Part shown: in pieces, positions 28,330-38,039 of the stretch
Layout: each line of letters begins with the position of its first letter
How positions within the stretch are numbered: the first letter of the stretch is position 1
Assembly (NCBI GenBank): GCA_963837425.1
Contig: CAWINH010000006.1
Coordinates: forward strand, 620,001-684,000
DNA length: 64,000 nucleotides
Source of the DNA: CAWINH01 sp963837425
GTDB taxonomy: Bacteria; Chloroflexota; Limnocylindria; QHBO01
Reading direction: 5' to 3'
Position numbers and translations under genes: made by a program
Notes under the pieces: model-generated
Seen by the model: only the letters and a program-made list of their open reading frames with translations
Databases searched by the model: none
What the model was told of the DNA's origin: nothing

Positions 28330-30018
28330 ATGACTCGCACCGATCGGCGCTCGCCCAGGGTTGCCACCCTCCCCGACGATCCGACCTGGTACAAGGACGC
28401 GATCATCTACGAGCTGCACGTGAAGGCCTTCTCCGACTCGACCGGCGACGGCATCGGCGACTTCGCCGGACTGACGGGCAAGCTCGACTACATCTCGAGC
28501 CTGGGCGTGACCTGCATCTGGCTGCTGCCGTTCTACCCGTCACCGCTGCGCGACGATGGATACGACATCGCCGACTTCACGAACGTCCACCCCGACTACG
28601 GGACGCGGCGCGACTTCCGCGCCTTCGTTCGCGAGGCGCATCGACGGGGGATGCGGGTCATCACCGAGCTGGTCGTGAATCACACGAGCGATCAGCATCC
28701 GTGGTTCCTCGAGTCACGGTCGAGCCGCTCGAACCCGCGCCGCGACTGGTACGTGTGGTCCGACACGGACCAGGTGTACGGCGACGCGCGGATCATCTTC
28801 ACCGATACCGAGGCCAGCAACTGGGCGTGGGACAACCCGACCCAGGCCTACTACTGGCACCGCTTCTTCAGCCACCAGCCGGACCTCAACTACGACAACC
28901 CGCAGGTCACCAAGGCCATGGTGCGGGTCATGCGCTTCTGGCTCGACCTCGGTGTCGACGGGCTCCGGCTCGACGCGGTGCCGTACCTCGTCGAGCGTGA
29001 CGGGACGAGCTGCGAGAACCTGCCGGAGACCCACGAGATCCTTCGGCAGCTGCGGAGCGCGATGGAGGCCCGGTATCAGAACCGGATGTTCCTCGCCGAG
29101 GCGAACCAGTGGCCGCCCGACGTGCGCCCCTACTTCGGTGACGGCGACGAGTGCCACATGGCCTTCCACTTTCCGCTCATGCCCCGCGTCTGGATCGCGC
29201 TGCGCAAGGAAGATCGGACGCCGATCGTCGAGATCATGGAGTCGACGCCCGACATCCCGGCCGACTGCCAGTGGGCCCTCTTCCTGCGGAACCACGACGA
29301 GCTGACGCTCGAGATGGTGACCGACGAGGAGCGCGACTACATGTGGACCGAGTACGCCGCCGATCGTCGCGCGCGGCTGAACCTCGGCATCCGCCGCCGG
29401 CTGGCGCCGCTCGTCGACAACAGCCGGCGCCGGGTAGAGCTGCTGAACACGCTGCTGCTCTCGATGCCGGGGACGCCGGTCCTCTACTACGGCGACGAGA
29501 TCGGGATGGGGGACAACGTATTCCTGGGCGATCGGAACGGCGTTCGCACCCCGATGCAGTGGAACGGCGACCGGAACGCCGGGTTCTCGACCGCCGACAG
29601 CGCCGCGCTCTATGCACCGATCGTCGTGGACCCGGTCTACGGGTACCAGGCGGTGAGCGTCGAGGCCCAGGAGCGGACCCCGGGGTCGCTGCTGCACTGG
29701 ATGCGCCGCATCATCCGCGTCCGACGCGAGTTCCCCGCCTTCGGGCGCGGATCGCTCCGCTTCCTCCACCCGGACAACCACCGGGTGCTCGCCTATCTGC
29801 GCGAATACGATGGGACGACGATCCTGTGCGTCGCCAACCTGTCGCGCTTTGCACAGTACGTCGAGCTCGACATGCACGAGTTCGCCGGCCGCATGCCGGT
29901 CGAGATGATCGGCCGCGTCCACTTCCCAAGGATCGGCGAGCTCCCGTACCTGCTCACCTTCGGCCCGCATGGCTGGCTCTGGTTCGAGCTGACCGATCAC
30001 GACGATGCAGACGGCTGA
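28330..30018 (+). CDS. treS: Trehalose synthase (maltose alpha-D-glucosyltransferase)
   Basis: 562 residues. Interconverts trehalose and maltose. The GH13 signatures are [33 protein letters not shown], the nucleophile in [10 protein letters not shown], the acid/base Glu in FLAEANQWP and [11 protein letters not shown]. The [15 protein letters not shown] block and C-terminal beta domain are typical of TreS. No fused maltokinase domain; the kinase is encoded next and overlaps by 14 bases. Confidence 0.96.
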   Translation: MTRTDRRSPRVATLPDDPTWYKDAIIYELHVKAFSDSTGDGIGDFAGLTGKLDYISSLGVTCIWLLPFYPSPLRDDGYDIADFTNVHPDYGTRRDFRAFVREAHRRGMRVITELVVNHTSDQHPWFLESRSSRSNPRRDWYVWSDTDQVYGDARIIFTDTEASNWAWDNPTQAYYWHRFFSHQPDLNYDNPQVTKAMVRVMRFWLDLGVDGLRLDAVPYLVERDGTSCENLPETHEILRQLRSAMEARYQNRMFLAEANQWPPDVRPYFGDGDECHMAFHFPLMPRVWIALRKEDRTPIVEIMESTPDIPADCQWALFLRNHDELTLEMVTDEERDYMWTEYAADRRARLNLGIRRRLAPLVDNSRRRVELLNTLLLSMPGTPVLYYGDEIGMGDNVFLGDRNGVRTPMQWNGDRNAGFSTADSAALYAPIVVDPVYGYQAVSVEAQERTPGSLLHWMRRIIRVRREFPAFGRGSLRFLHPDNHRVLAYLREYDGTTILCVANLSRFAQYVELDMHEFAGRMPVEMIGRVHFPRIGELPYLLTFGPHGWLWFELTDHDDADG

Positions 30019-31336
30019 GGTCCTCCGCGAGCGACTGGCCGCCAGCCTCGATCCGGCGTGGCTGATCGCGCAGCGCTGGTTCCGCGCCAAGCAGCGGAGC
30101 GTCGTCGGCATCGAGCCGTACGATCTCGTCCCGCTGGACGCCAGCGAGGAGCGCTGGCTGGCGGTCGTGACGGTGAGCTACGCGGACGGTGGCGAGCAGC
30201 GCTACCTGCTGCCCATGACACGCGAGGAGCGGGAGCTTCGCGAACCGCGGGACGGCGACGGTGTCTGGCGCCTGCTGGCGCTCCTCATCGTCTCCGGCGG
30301 CGAGCTCGCCGGCCGCCACGGCGCGTTCGTCTTCAGTCCGGCGCGGTCGGCGGCCGACCTGCTGCCGGGGGGCACCGACGAGCTCGCGGCCATGCCCGAG
30401 CGCCGCCTCGGGGTCGAGCAGTCCAACACGTCGGCGGCGCTCGGCGATCGCCTCATCGTCAAGCTCTACCGACTCCTCGAGGCGGGTGAGAACCCGGACG
30501 TCGAGGTCGGCGCCTTCCTCACCGCGGCGGGGTTCCACCACACCCCCCCGCTCGCCGGTTTCGCCTCCTACCTCGCCGATGACGCCGTCTCCTCTGCGGC
30601 GGCCATGCTCAGCGCGTTCGTGCCCAGCCACGGGGACGGCTGGGGCTGGGCGCTCGAGCGCCTCTCCCGCGGCCCCGCGGACGCCGAGCTGGCGGCGGGC
30701 CTGTCGACGATCGGCGAGATCAGCGCCGAGATGCATGCCGCCCTCGCGTCACGACCCGGGGATCCCGCGTTCCCGGCGCGACCGGCGACGAGCGGCGAGC
30801 GCGCCGCCTGGCACGCCGAGGCCCGGGCGCAGCTCGGCGCCGCGCTGGCCGCGGCGGGTCCCGACGGCCGGCCGCGCCTCGAGGTGATCGCGCCGGCGAT
30901 CGGCAACCGCCTGGCGGCCCTGGAGGGGAGCGGCGATGCGGCGGTCAGCCGGATCCACGGCGACTACCACCTCGGGCAACTGCTGCGCACCGACGACGGG
31001 TTTGCGGTCATCGACTTCGAGGGCGAGCCGGCGCGCCCGCTCGTCGAGCGGCGTCGACCGTCCTGCCCGCTGCGCGACGTGGCCGGCATGCTGCGGTCGC
31101 TCGACTACGCGGCCCGCACGCGCGCCGCGGCGGGCGACGCGTTCGACGCCGACGCCTGGCTCCGCGACGCCCGCGCCGCGTTCCTCGCCGGATACGGCGG
31201 CATCGGCCCCGCGGAGCAGCCGCTACTCACCGCGTTCGAGATCGAGAAGGCCTGCTACGAGGTGCGTTACGAGGCGAACCATCGGCCCGAGTGGCTCTGG
31301 CTGCCGATCGCGGCGCTGGAGCGCCTCGCCGCGTGA
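30005..31336 (+). CDS. mak: Maltokinase
   Basis: 443 residues. Phosphorylates maltose to maltose-1-phosphate with ATP, feeding Glg[11 protein letters not shown] near residue 25, [20 protein letters not shown] (the ATP-lobe lysine), [10 protein letters not shown] (catalytic Asp) and [12 protein letters not shown] (Mg-binding Asp) match the Mak/Pep2 family. The ATG overlaps treS by 14 bases, and the end overlaps glgX in a GTGA junction. This treS-mak-glgX coupling fits a GlgE-pathway operon. Confidence 0.93.
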   Translation: MQTAEVLRERLAASLDPAWLIAQRWFRAKQRSVVGIEPYDLVPLDASEERWLAVVTVSYADGGEQRYLLPMTREERELREPRDGDGVWRLLALLIVSGGELAGRHGAFVFSPARSAADLLPGGTDELAAMPERRLGVEQSNTSAALGDRLIVKLYRLLEAGENPDVEVGAFLTAAGFHHTPPLAGFASYLADDAVSSAAAMLSAFVPSHGDGWGWALERLSRGPADAELAAGLSTIGEISAEMHAALASRPGDPAFPARPATSGERAAWHAEARAQLGAALAAAGPDGRPRLEVIAPAIGNRLAALEGSGDAAVSRIHGDYHLGQLLRTDDGFAVIDFEGEPARPLVERRRPSCPLRDVAGMLRSLDYAARTRAAAGDAFDADAWLRDARAAFLAGYGGIGPAEQPLLTAFEIEKACYEVRYEANHRPEWLWLPIAALERLAA

Positions 31337-33448
31337 GCTACCGAATGTGGCGCGGCGCTCCGTACCCGCTGGGCGCGACCTGGGACGGTGGCGGCGTGAA
31401 CTTCGCGCTCTTCAGCGAGAACGCGACCGCGGTCGACCTGTGCCTGTTCGATGCCGAGGATGTCGAGCACCGGATCCGGATGGCGGAGCAGACCGACCTC
31501 GTCTGGCACTGCTACCTCCCCGACGTGCGGCCGGGCCAGCGCTATGGCTACCGGGTCTGGGGTCCGTACGACCCGGCGAACGGGCACAGGTTCAATCCCA
31601 ACAAGCTGCTGATCGATCCGTACGCGAAGCGGGTCGAGGGCGGGATCGAGTGGAACGATCGCGTCTTCGGGTACCGGATCGGCCCCGACGGGGATGACTC
31701 GGAGGCAGACGACCGCGACTCGGTCGCGCACGTTCCGCGCTGCGTAGTCGTGAATACCGCGTTCGTGTGGGGCACCGATCGCCAGCTGAACACGTCGTGG
31801 GAGCGGACGCTCATCTACGAGGTGCACGTCAAGGGCTTCACCCAGCGGCACCCCGAGGTCCCCGAGGGGCTGCGCGGGACGTATGCCGGGCTCGCCTCGT
31901 ACCCGGCGGTCGAGTACCTCCAGTCGCTGGGCGTCTCGGCGGTCGAGCTGCTGCCGGTCCATCACCACGTGAACGACCGGCGACTCGTCGAGCAGGGGCT
32001 CACGAACTACTGGGGCTACAACACGATCGGCTTCTTCGCGCCGGACAGCCGCTATTCGGCCACCGGCGAGCCCGTCAGTGAGTTCAAGACGATGGTGAAG
32101 CGTCTCCACGATGCGGGCATCGAGGTGATCCTCGACGTCGTCTACAACCACACCGGTGAGGGGAACCACCTGGGTCCCACGTTGAGCTTCCGCGGGATCG
32201 ACAACGCTGCCTACTACCGCCTCTCGCCGGAGGATCCTCGCTTCTACGTGGACTACACCGGCACCGGCAACACGCTGAACGTCACGCACCCGCGGACGCT
32301 GCAGCTGATCATGGACAGCCTGCGCTACTGGATCAACGAGCTGCACGTCGACGGCTTCCGCTTCGACCTGGCCTCGACCCTGGCTCGCGAGCTCCACGAC
32401 GTGGACAAGCTGGGCAGCTTCTTCGACATCGTCCACCAGGACCCGCGTATCAGCCAGGTGAAGCTCATTGCCGAGCCGTGGGACCTCGGCGAGGGTGGCT
32501 ACCAGGTCGGAAACTTTCCGGTCGGCTGGGCGGAATGGAACGGCAAGTACCGCGACACGGTGCGCCGCTTCTGGCGCGGGATCGGCGGTCAGACGGCGGA
32601 GCTCGCGTACCGCCTCTCGGGCTCGTCGGATCTCTACGCGCAGTCGGGACGTCAGCCGCACGCCTCGATCAACTTCGTGACCGCGCACGACGGTTTCACC
32701 CTCAACGACCTCGTGAGTTACGCCGAGAAGCACAACGATGCGAACGGGGAGAACAACCAGGACGGCGAGTCGAACAACGAGAGCATGAACTTCGGCGCGG
32801 AGGGTCCCACCGACGACGAGACCATCCGTGCCGCCCGCGCCCAGCAGAAGCGCAATTTCCTGGCCACGCTGATCCTGAGCCAGGGGGTGCCCATGCTCCT
32901 CGGCGGTGACGAGATGGGCCGCACGCAGCGCGGCAACAACAACGGGTACGCGCAGGACAACGAGATCAGTTGGTACGACTGGGACCTGACCGATGACGAC
33001 CGCGCGCTGCTCGACTTCACGCGCTCCCTGATCGGGATCTTCCGTGCCCACCCGGTGCTCCGCCGCCGGAGCTTCTTCCAGGGGCGCCGCATCCGCGGTT
33101 CGAGCGTGAAGGACCTGACCTGGTATGGGCCCGATGGCGGCGAGATGACCGACGAGCAGTGGCAGGCCTCCGGTCTCCACACGATCGGGCTGCGGATGGC
33201 GGGCGACGCGATCGCCGAGCCGGGCCCCCACGGCGAGCGGATCATCGACGACACCGTGCTCCTGCATCCTCAACGCCGATGAGCAGGCCCAGACCTTCCG
33301 GCTCCCGAACAAGGCTCGGCACGGCTGGGAGCTCGTGTTCGATACGTCGCGGCCCCACGATCCCCCCGCGGCGGCTCGCTTCCGGGGCGGTTCGGACTAC
33401 CCGCTGGCGCCTCGCTCCACGGTCCTTCTCCGCCAACCGAGATCGTGA
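31333..33448 (+). CDS. glgX: Glycogen debranching protein GlgX (single frameshift)
   Basis: About 704 residues when one base near 33265 is removed. Isoamylase-type GH13 that cleaves alpha-1,6 branches of limit dextrins. The N-terminal CBM48 has [20 protein letters not shown]. The barrel has [13 protein letters not shown], the nucleophile in [10 protein letters not shown], the acid/base Glu in [10 protein letters not shown] and [14 protein letters not shown]. The frame breaks at DDTVLL; the other frame continues [15 protein letters not shown] and stops at 33446-33448. That stop forms a GTGA overlap with treY, which supports the corrected reading. Confidence 0.92.
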
Positions 33449-35953
33449 GCGGCGCCCCGGGCACGGCGCTGCGCCGGGTCCCGAGCGCCGTGTATCGGGT
33501 CCAGCTCCACGCCGGTTTCGACTTTGCCGCCGCTGCGGCCATCGTGCCGTACCTGGCGCGACTCGGGATCAGCCACCTCTACACCTCGCCAATCCTCCAG
33601 GCGGCGCCGGGCAGCACCCACGGCTACGACGTGGTCGACCATGGCCGGCTTTCCGCTGAGCTGGGCGGCGAGGCGGGCTTCGATCGCCTGGTGGCAGCGC
33701 TCGGAGCCGCCGGCATGGGGCTGGTGGTGGACCTGGTCCCGAACCACATGGCCATCTCCGGGCGCGCCAACCGCTGGTGGTGGGACGTCCTGCAGCACGG
33801 GCCGGCCAGCCGTTACGCCGCCTACTTCGACGTGGACTGGGATCCGTCGGAGAGCCGCCTCCGCACCGCGATCCTGCTCCCCGTCCTCGACGATCAATAC
33901 GGCCGGGTCCTCGAGGCGGGCAGGATCCGCATCGTGCGGCAGGGGGAGCAGCTCGAGGTGGCGGTGGGAGGGCAGCGTTTCCCGCTCGATCCTGCCATCG
34001 GTGCCGAGCGCGGAGCAGGGGGATCGGTCGGACGACGCGGCCCTGGCCGCCCTGAACGCCGACGTCGAGGCGCTGGATCGCCTGCTCGTGGCCCAGCACT
34101 ACCGGCTGGCCCATTGGCGCAGCGCCAGCCGCGACCTCGGCTATCGGCGCTTCTTCGACATCAACTCGCTGATCGGGTTGCGCGTGGAGCTCGAGGAGGT
34201 CTTCGAGGCGACCCATCGGCTCGTCCTCGAACGCGTGGTGGCGGGTCAGATCCAGGGGTTGCGGATCGACCACGTCGACGGCCTGCGTGATCCGCAGGCC
34301 TACCTCAAGCGGCTGCGGGCGGCGGCGCCGGAGGCCTGGATCGTGGTCGAGAAGATCCTGGAGCCCGGGGAGCGGCTGCCGGCGAGCTGGCCGGTGGACG
34401 GCACGACCGGATACGAGTTCGCGGCCCTGGTCAATCGTCTCCTCGCCGACCCGGGCGGCATCCCGCGCCTCGATGCCGCCTGGCGCACCCTCGCGCCTCA
34501 GCTCGCCGACTGGGAGGAGGTGGCCCATGCGGCCCGGCTGGACGCCATCGCCGGGGGGTTGGGCAGCGATCTCAACCGGCTGACGGAGCGGCTGCTGGCG
34601 ATCTGCGAGGCGCATCGTCGCTACCGCGACTTCACCCGCCACGAGCTCCACGAGGCGCTGCGGGAGCTGATGGCCGCCATGGACGTGTATCGCACCTACG
34701 TGGCTCCGGGGCGCGTCAGCGACGCGGATCGGGCGGTGATCGGGCGGGCGGAGCGCCGGGCGACGGAGCGCCGGCCTGACGTTGACCCGGACCTCTTCGC
34801 CTTCATCGGCGGCATCGGGCGCCTGGAGGTCGGCGGCCCGGACGGTCTTGAGCTGGCGATGCGCCTCCAGCAGCTGACCCCAGCGGCGATGGCCAAGGGG
34901 ATCGAGGACACCGCCCTGTACCGATACCTGCGCCTGACCGCCGTCAACGAGGTTGGCGCCGACCCCTCCGCGCTCGGCCTCACGACCGATGCCTTTCACG
35001 CGGCGATGCAGGCGGTGGCGAAGGAGCACCCCGCCACGATGCAGGCCACCTCGACCCACGACACGAAGCGATCCGAGGACGTGCGCGCCCGGATCCTGCA
35101 GCTCACCGGCGCCGCGGAACGGTACGAGGAGGTGGCCACCGGCCTGCGTCGCCGCCTTGCGGCCCACTGGCCTGCCGGGGTCGCCCCCGACCCGGCCCTG
35201 GCCGAGCTCCTGGTCCAGACCCTGGTCGGCGCCTGGCCCATCGACCGAGAGCGCTTGACCGCCTATCTGCGCAAGGCGGCGCGGGAGGCCAAGCTGCGTA
35301 CCAGCTGGGCCGAGCCCGATTCCGCTTATGAGTCGGCGATCGCGGCGCTCGTCGACAGGGCGCTCGCCGACCCGGAGGTGACCCGACCGACGACGGAGCT
35401 GGTGGGGGAGCTGCTGCCGGCGGCCCGCGCCGCGTCGCTGGCGCAAGTGCTCCTGCGCCTCACCGTGCCAGGCGTCCCTGACACCTACCAGGGGACGGAG
35501 CTGTGGGACGGGTCCCTGGTGGACCCGGACAACCGTCGCCCGGTGGACTTCGACCAGCGCGCAGCCCTGCTGGACGCGGCAGCGGAGCCGCCGGACTGGG
35601 GGGACCTGGCGCGGGATGACGCGGGGGCAAACAAAGCCTGGCTGATCTGGCGAGCGCTGGCCGTCCGCCGGCGTCACTCGGATGCCTTCGGGCCGGGTGG
35701 GACGTATCGGCCCCTGCCGGCGAGCGGTCCTGCGGCGGACGGACTGGTCGCCTTCCTTCGCGGCGAGGCGGTGGTGACCACGGTCGCGCGCTGGCCGCTG
35801 CGGGCCGTCCATGGATGGGAAGGAACCTCGCTGCCCCTGCCCGCCGGCCACTGGCGGGACGTGCTGGGCGGCGGCGAGGCAGATGGGGGTCGGGTTGGCG
35901 TGGCGCGGCTCCTCGAGCGGCTCCCCGTGGCACTCCTGGAGCGCGTGACATGA
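33445..35953 (+). CDS. treY: Malto-oligosyltrehalose synthase (single frameshift)
   Basis: About 835 residues when one base near 33980-34010 is removed. Converts the reducing-end linkage of malto-oligosaccharides to a trehalose linkage. PSAVYRVQLHAGFDF, ISHLYTSPILQA, GSTHGYDVVD, VVDLVPNHMAI, LRIDHVDGLRDP (nucleophile), VVEKILEPGE (acid/base) and ATSTHDTKRSEDVRAR are diagnostic of TreY. The break lies in the variable insert between barrel strands 3 and 4, and both halves are otherwise intact. The stop overlaps the following small gene (ATGA). Its partner treZ survives only as a short remnant. Confidence 0.93.
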
Positions 35954-36147
35954 CGACCGATGCCACCGAGGGCTGGCTGGTCGTGGCCTGCGGTCCGCTG
36001 CGCGTATGTGCCAACCTCGGCTCGGAAGCGGTACGCCTGGGTCAGGGGGGCGACCTGCTCCTCGCGTCGCGCCCCGACGTAGCGGTCGGCGCCGAGGGGC
36101 TGCACCTGCCTCCCACCTCGGTCGCGATCCTGGAGGCGCCGGCGTGA
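35950..36147 (+). pseudogene. treZ: Remnant of malto-oligosyltrehalose trehalohydrolase (C-terminal beta domain only)
   Basis: 65 residues. GWLVVACGPLRVCANLG, LLLASRPDVAV and LPPTSVAIL match the C-terminal beta-sandwich (DUF3459-like) of TreZ. The N-terminal CBM48 and the whole GH13 barrel (about 500 residues) are absent, so no hydrolase activity is possible. The ATG overlaps the treY stop, and the end overlaps malQ (GTGA). The remnant therefore keeps a translational chain from treY to malQ. It looks like an in-frame internal deletion of treZ. An assembly collapse could give the same picture. Confidence 0.75.
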
Positions 36148-38039
36148 GCCGTGCGCCGCGCACCCCGGTGGAGGAGACGTACGTCGACGCCTTTCGTCGG
36201 AAGCGCACGATCCAACCCGAGCACCGCCGCGCCGTCCTCGCCGCGATGGGGATCGATCCCGATGCGCCGCCCGGCGAGGCGACACTTGATCCGGTCCGGC
36301 TGCTCCACCGCCCGGGTGAGCGGGTGGCGCCGGAGGCGGAGCTCGTGCTTGAGGACGGGAGCGACTGCGGCAGGGTGCGGCGCCTGCCGGCCGACCTACC
36401 CGACGGCTTCCACCGGCTGCGGTTCGACGCGGGCGAGCAGCTCCTCATCGCCGCCCCGCGCACCGCATGGCTGCCGCGTGGACGGACCTGGGGCTGGGCC
36501 GCCCAGCTGTACGCGATCCGCTCCGCGGGGAGCTGGGGAATCGGCGACTTGGCCGACCTGCGCGAGCTGGCGACGTGGGCCGCGGGATTGGGAGCCTCCT
36601 CGATCCTCGTCAACCCGCTGAACGCGCCGAACCCGGGCCCCGACCCGGATCCGAGTCCGTACTACCCCAGCACGCGCCGTTTCCGAGATCCGGCCTACCT
36701 GCGCGTCGACGAGGTACCCGGCGCCGAGCGCGTCGGCGCCGGGATGGCGCTGCTGGAGGCCACGGGCCGCTCCCTGAACGTCGAGCGCCGCATCCGCCGT
36801 CGCGAGGTGCTGGCCATCAAGCTCGAGGCGTTGGAGCGGATCTGGCGCAGCGGCGCGGGCGACGAGCCCGGATACCGCGCATTCCGCGCCGCGCAGGGGG
36901 TCCCGCTGCGCCGCTGGGCGACCTTCGCCGCCCTCAGCGAGCGCCTGGGACCGGGCTGGCAGTCCTGGCCGGCCGCGCTGCGCGACCCGGAGTCGGAGGA
37001 GGTAGCCGACTTCGCCCGCGGCGCCGCCGATCGGCTTGCATTCCACGCGTGGGTGCAGTGGCAGCTGGACGAGCAGCTGGCGCGCGCCGGCAGCGGCGGG
37101 GCGGGCCTCGTCAACGACCTGCCGGTCGGGTTCGATCCCGGCGGCTTCGACGCGTGGGACTGGCAGTCGGAGCTGACCCGCGAGGCGACCATCGGCTCGC
37201 CACCGGATCGCTTCAACCCGGCTGGGCAGGACTGGGGCCTGCTCCCCTTCATCCCGCATCGGCTCCGCGCAGCGCACTACCGCCCGTTCATCGAGACCCT
37301 GCGCGCCACGTTCCGTCACGCGGCCGGGATCCGGATCGATCATGCGCTGGGGCTGTTCCGGACCTGGTGGGTTCCGCGCGGCTCATCCGCGGACGCCGGC
37401 GCCTACGTGACCTCGCCCAGCGACGAGCTGCTGGCCATCATCGCCCTGGAGAGCGAGCGGGCCGGCGCAGTGGTCATCGGCGAAGACCTCGGCACAGTGG
37501 GCGCGGGGGTCCGCGCCGCACTGGCCCGGCGGGGCGTGCTCTCTACCCGCGTCGCCTACTTCGAGCGACGGCTCAGCGCGGTGCCGGCCCTCGCCCAGGT
37601 CTCGGTCACCACCCACGACCTCCCCACTGTGGCCGGCGTCTGGAGCGGCGCGGACCTGGCCGAGCTGAAGGCCATCGGCGCAGCGCACGACCCGGCGGCC
37701 GAGCGCGGCCTGCGCCGGCGCCTGCGCGAGATCAGCGGGCTCGCCCCCGACGCAGCACCGGAGGCGGTCATCGAGGCAGTCCACGCGGCTGCGGCGGCGA
37801 CCCCCGCGGCCCTCGTAACCGCGACGCTCGAGGACGCCCTGGCCGTCCGGGAACGCCCGAACGTTCCCGGCACCGGGCAGGCGCAGCGGCCGAACTGGTC
37901 GCTCGCCCTCCCGATCCCGCTGGAGGCGATCCGGGAGGTCCCAGGCGTTCGGGCCCTCGCGGCACGGCTCGCCTCAGAGCGCCCGCTCGCGCACGATGCG
38001 GGCGATGTCGATCCGCCGCACCGCGCGCAGGATCGGTAG
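36144..38039 (+). CDS. malQ: 4-alpha-glucanotransferase
   Basis: 631 residues. GH77 enzyme that moves glucan segments between malto-oligosaccharides. WGWAAQLYAIRS, SWGIGDLADLREL, SPYYPSTRRFRDP, the nucleophile in IRIDHALGLFR, the acid/base Glu in VIGEDLGTV and TTHDLPTVAGVW are all present. The N-terminal ~110 residues are the extended form seen in actinobacterial MalQ. The family end (PNWSLALPIPLE then ALAARLA) is reached near 37970, and the last ~22 residues overlap the opposite-strand permease gene by 66 bases. That tail is probably read-through to a chance stop. Confidence 0.94.
   Translation: MSRAPRTPVEETYVDAFRRKRTIQPEHRRAVLAAMGIDPDAPPGEATLDPVRLLHRPGERVAPEAELVLEDGSDCGRVRRLPADLPDGFHRLRFDAGEQLLIAAPRTAWLPRGRTWGWAAQLYAIRSAGSWGIGDLADLRELATWAAGLGASSILVNPLNAPNPGPDPDPSPYYPSTRRFRDPAYLRVDEVPGAERVGAGMALLEATGRSLNVERRIRRREVLAIKLEALERIWRSGAGDEPGYRAFRAAQGVPLRRWATFAALSERLGPGWQSWPAALRDPESEEVADFARGAADRLAFHAWVQWQLDEQLARAGSGGAGLVNDLPVGFDPGGFDAWDWQSELTREATIGSPPDRFNPAGQDWGLLPFIPHRLRAAHYRPFIETLRATFRHAAGIRIDHALGLFRTWWVPRGSSADAGAYVTSPSDELLAIIALESERAGAVVIGEDLGTVGAGVRAALARRGVLSTRVAYFERRLSAVPALAQVSVTTHDLPTVAGVWSGADLAELKAIGAAHDPAAERGLRRRLREISGLAPDAAPEAVIEAVHAAAAATPAALVTATLEDALAVRERPNVPGTGQAQRPNWSLALPIPLEAIREVPGVRALAARLASERPLAHDAGDVDPPHRAQDR

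Noticed and set aside
31267..33312. 681-codon minus-strand frame opposite glgX
   Set aside because: Shadow of glgX; Val/Arg/Asp-rich composition typical of reverse-complement frames of high-GC genes.
33569..36613. 1014-codon open frame on the minus strand opposite treY and malQ
   Set aside because: Antisense to clear TreY and MalQ coding sequence, with no motifs and no plausible ribosome site.
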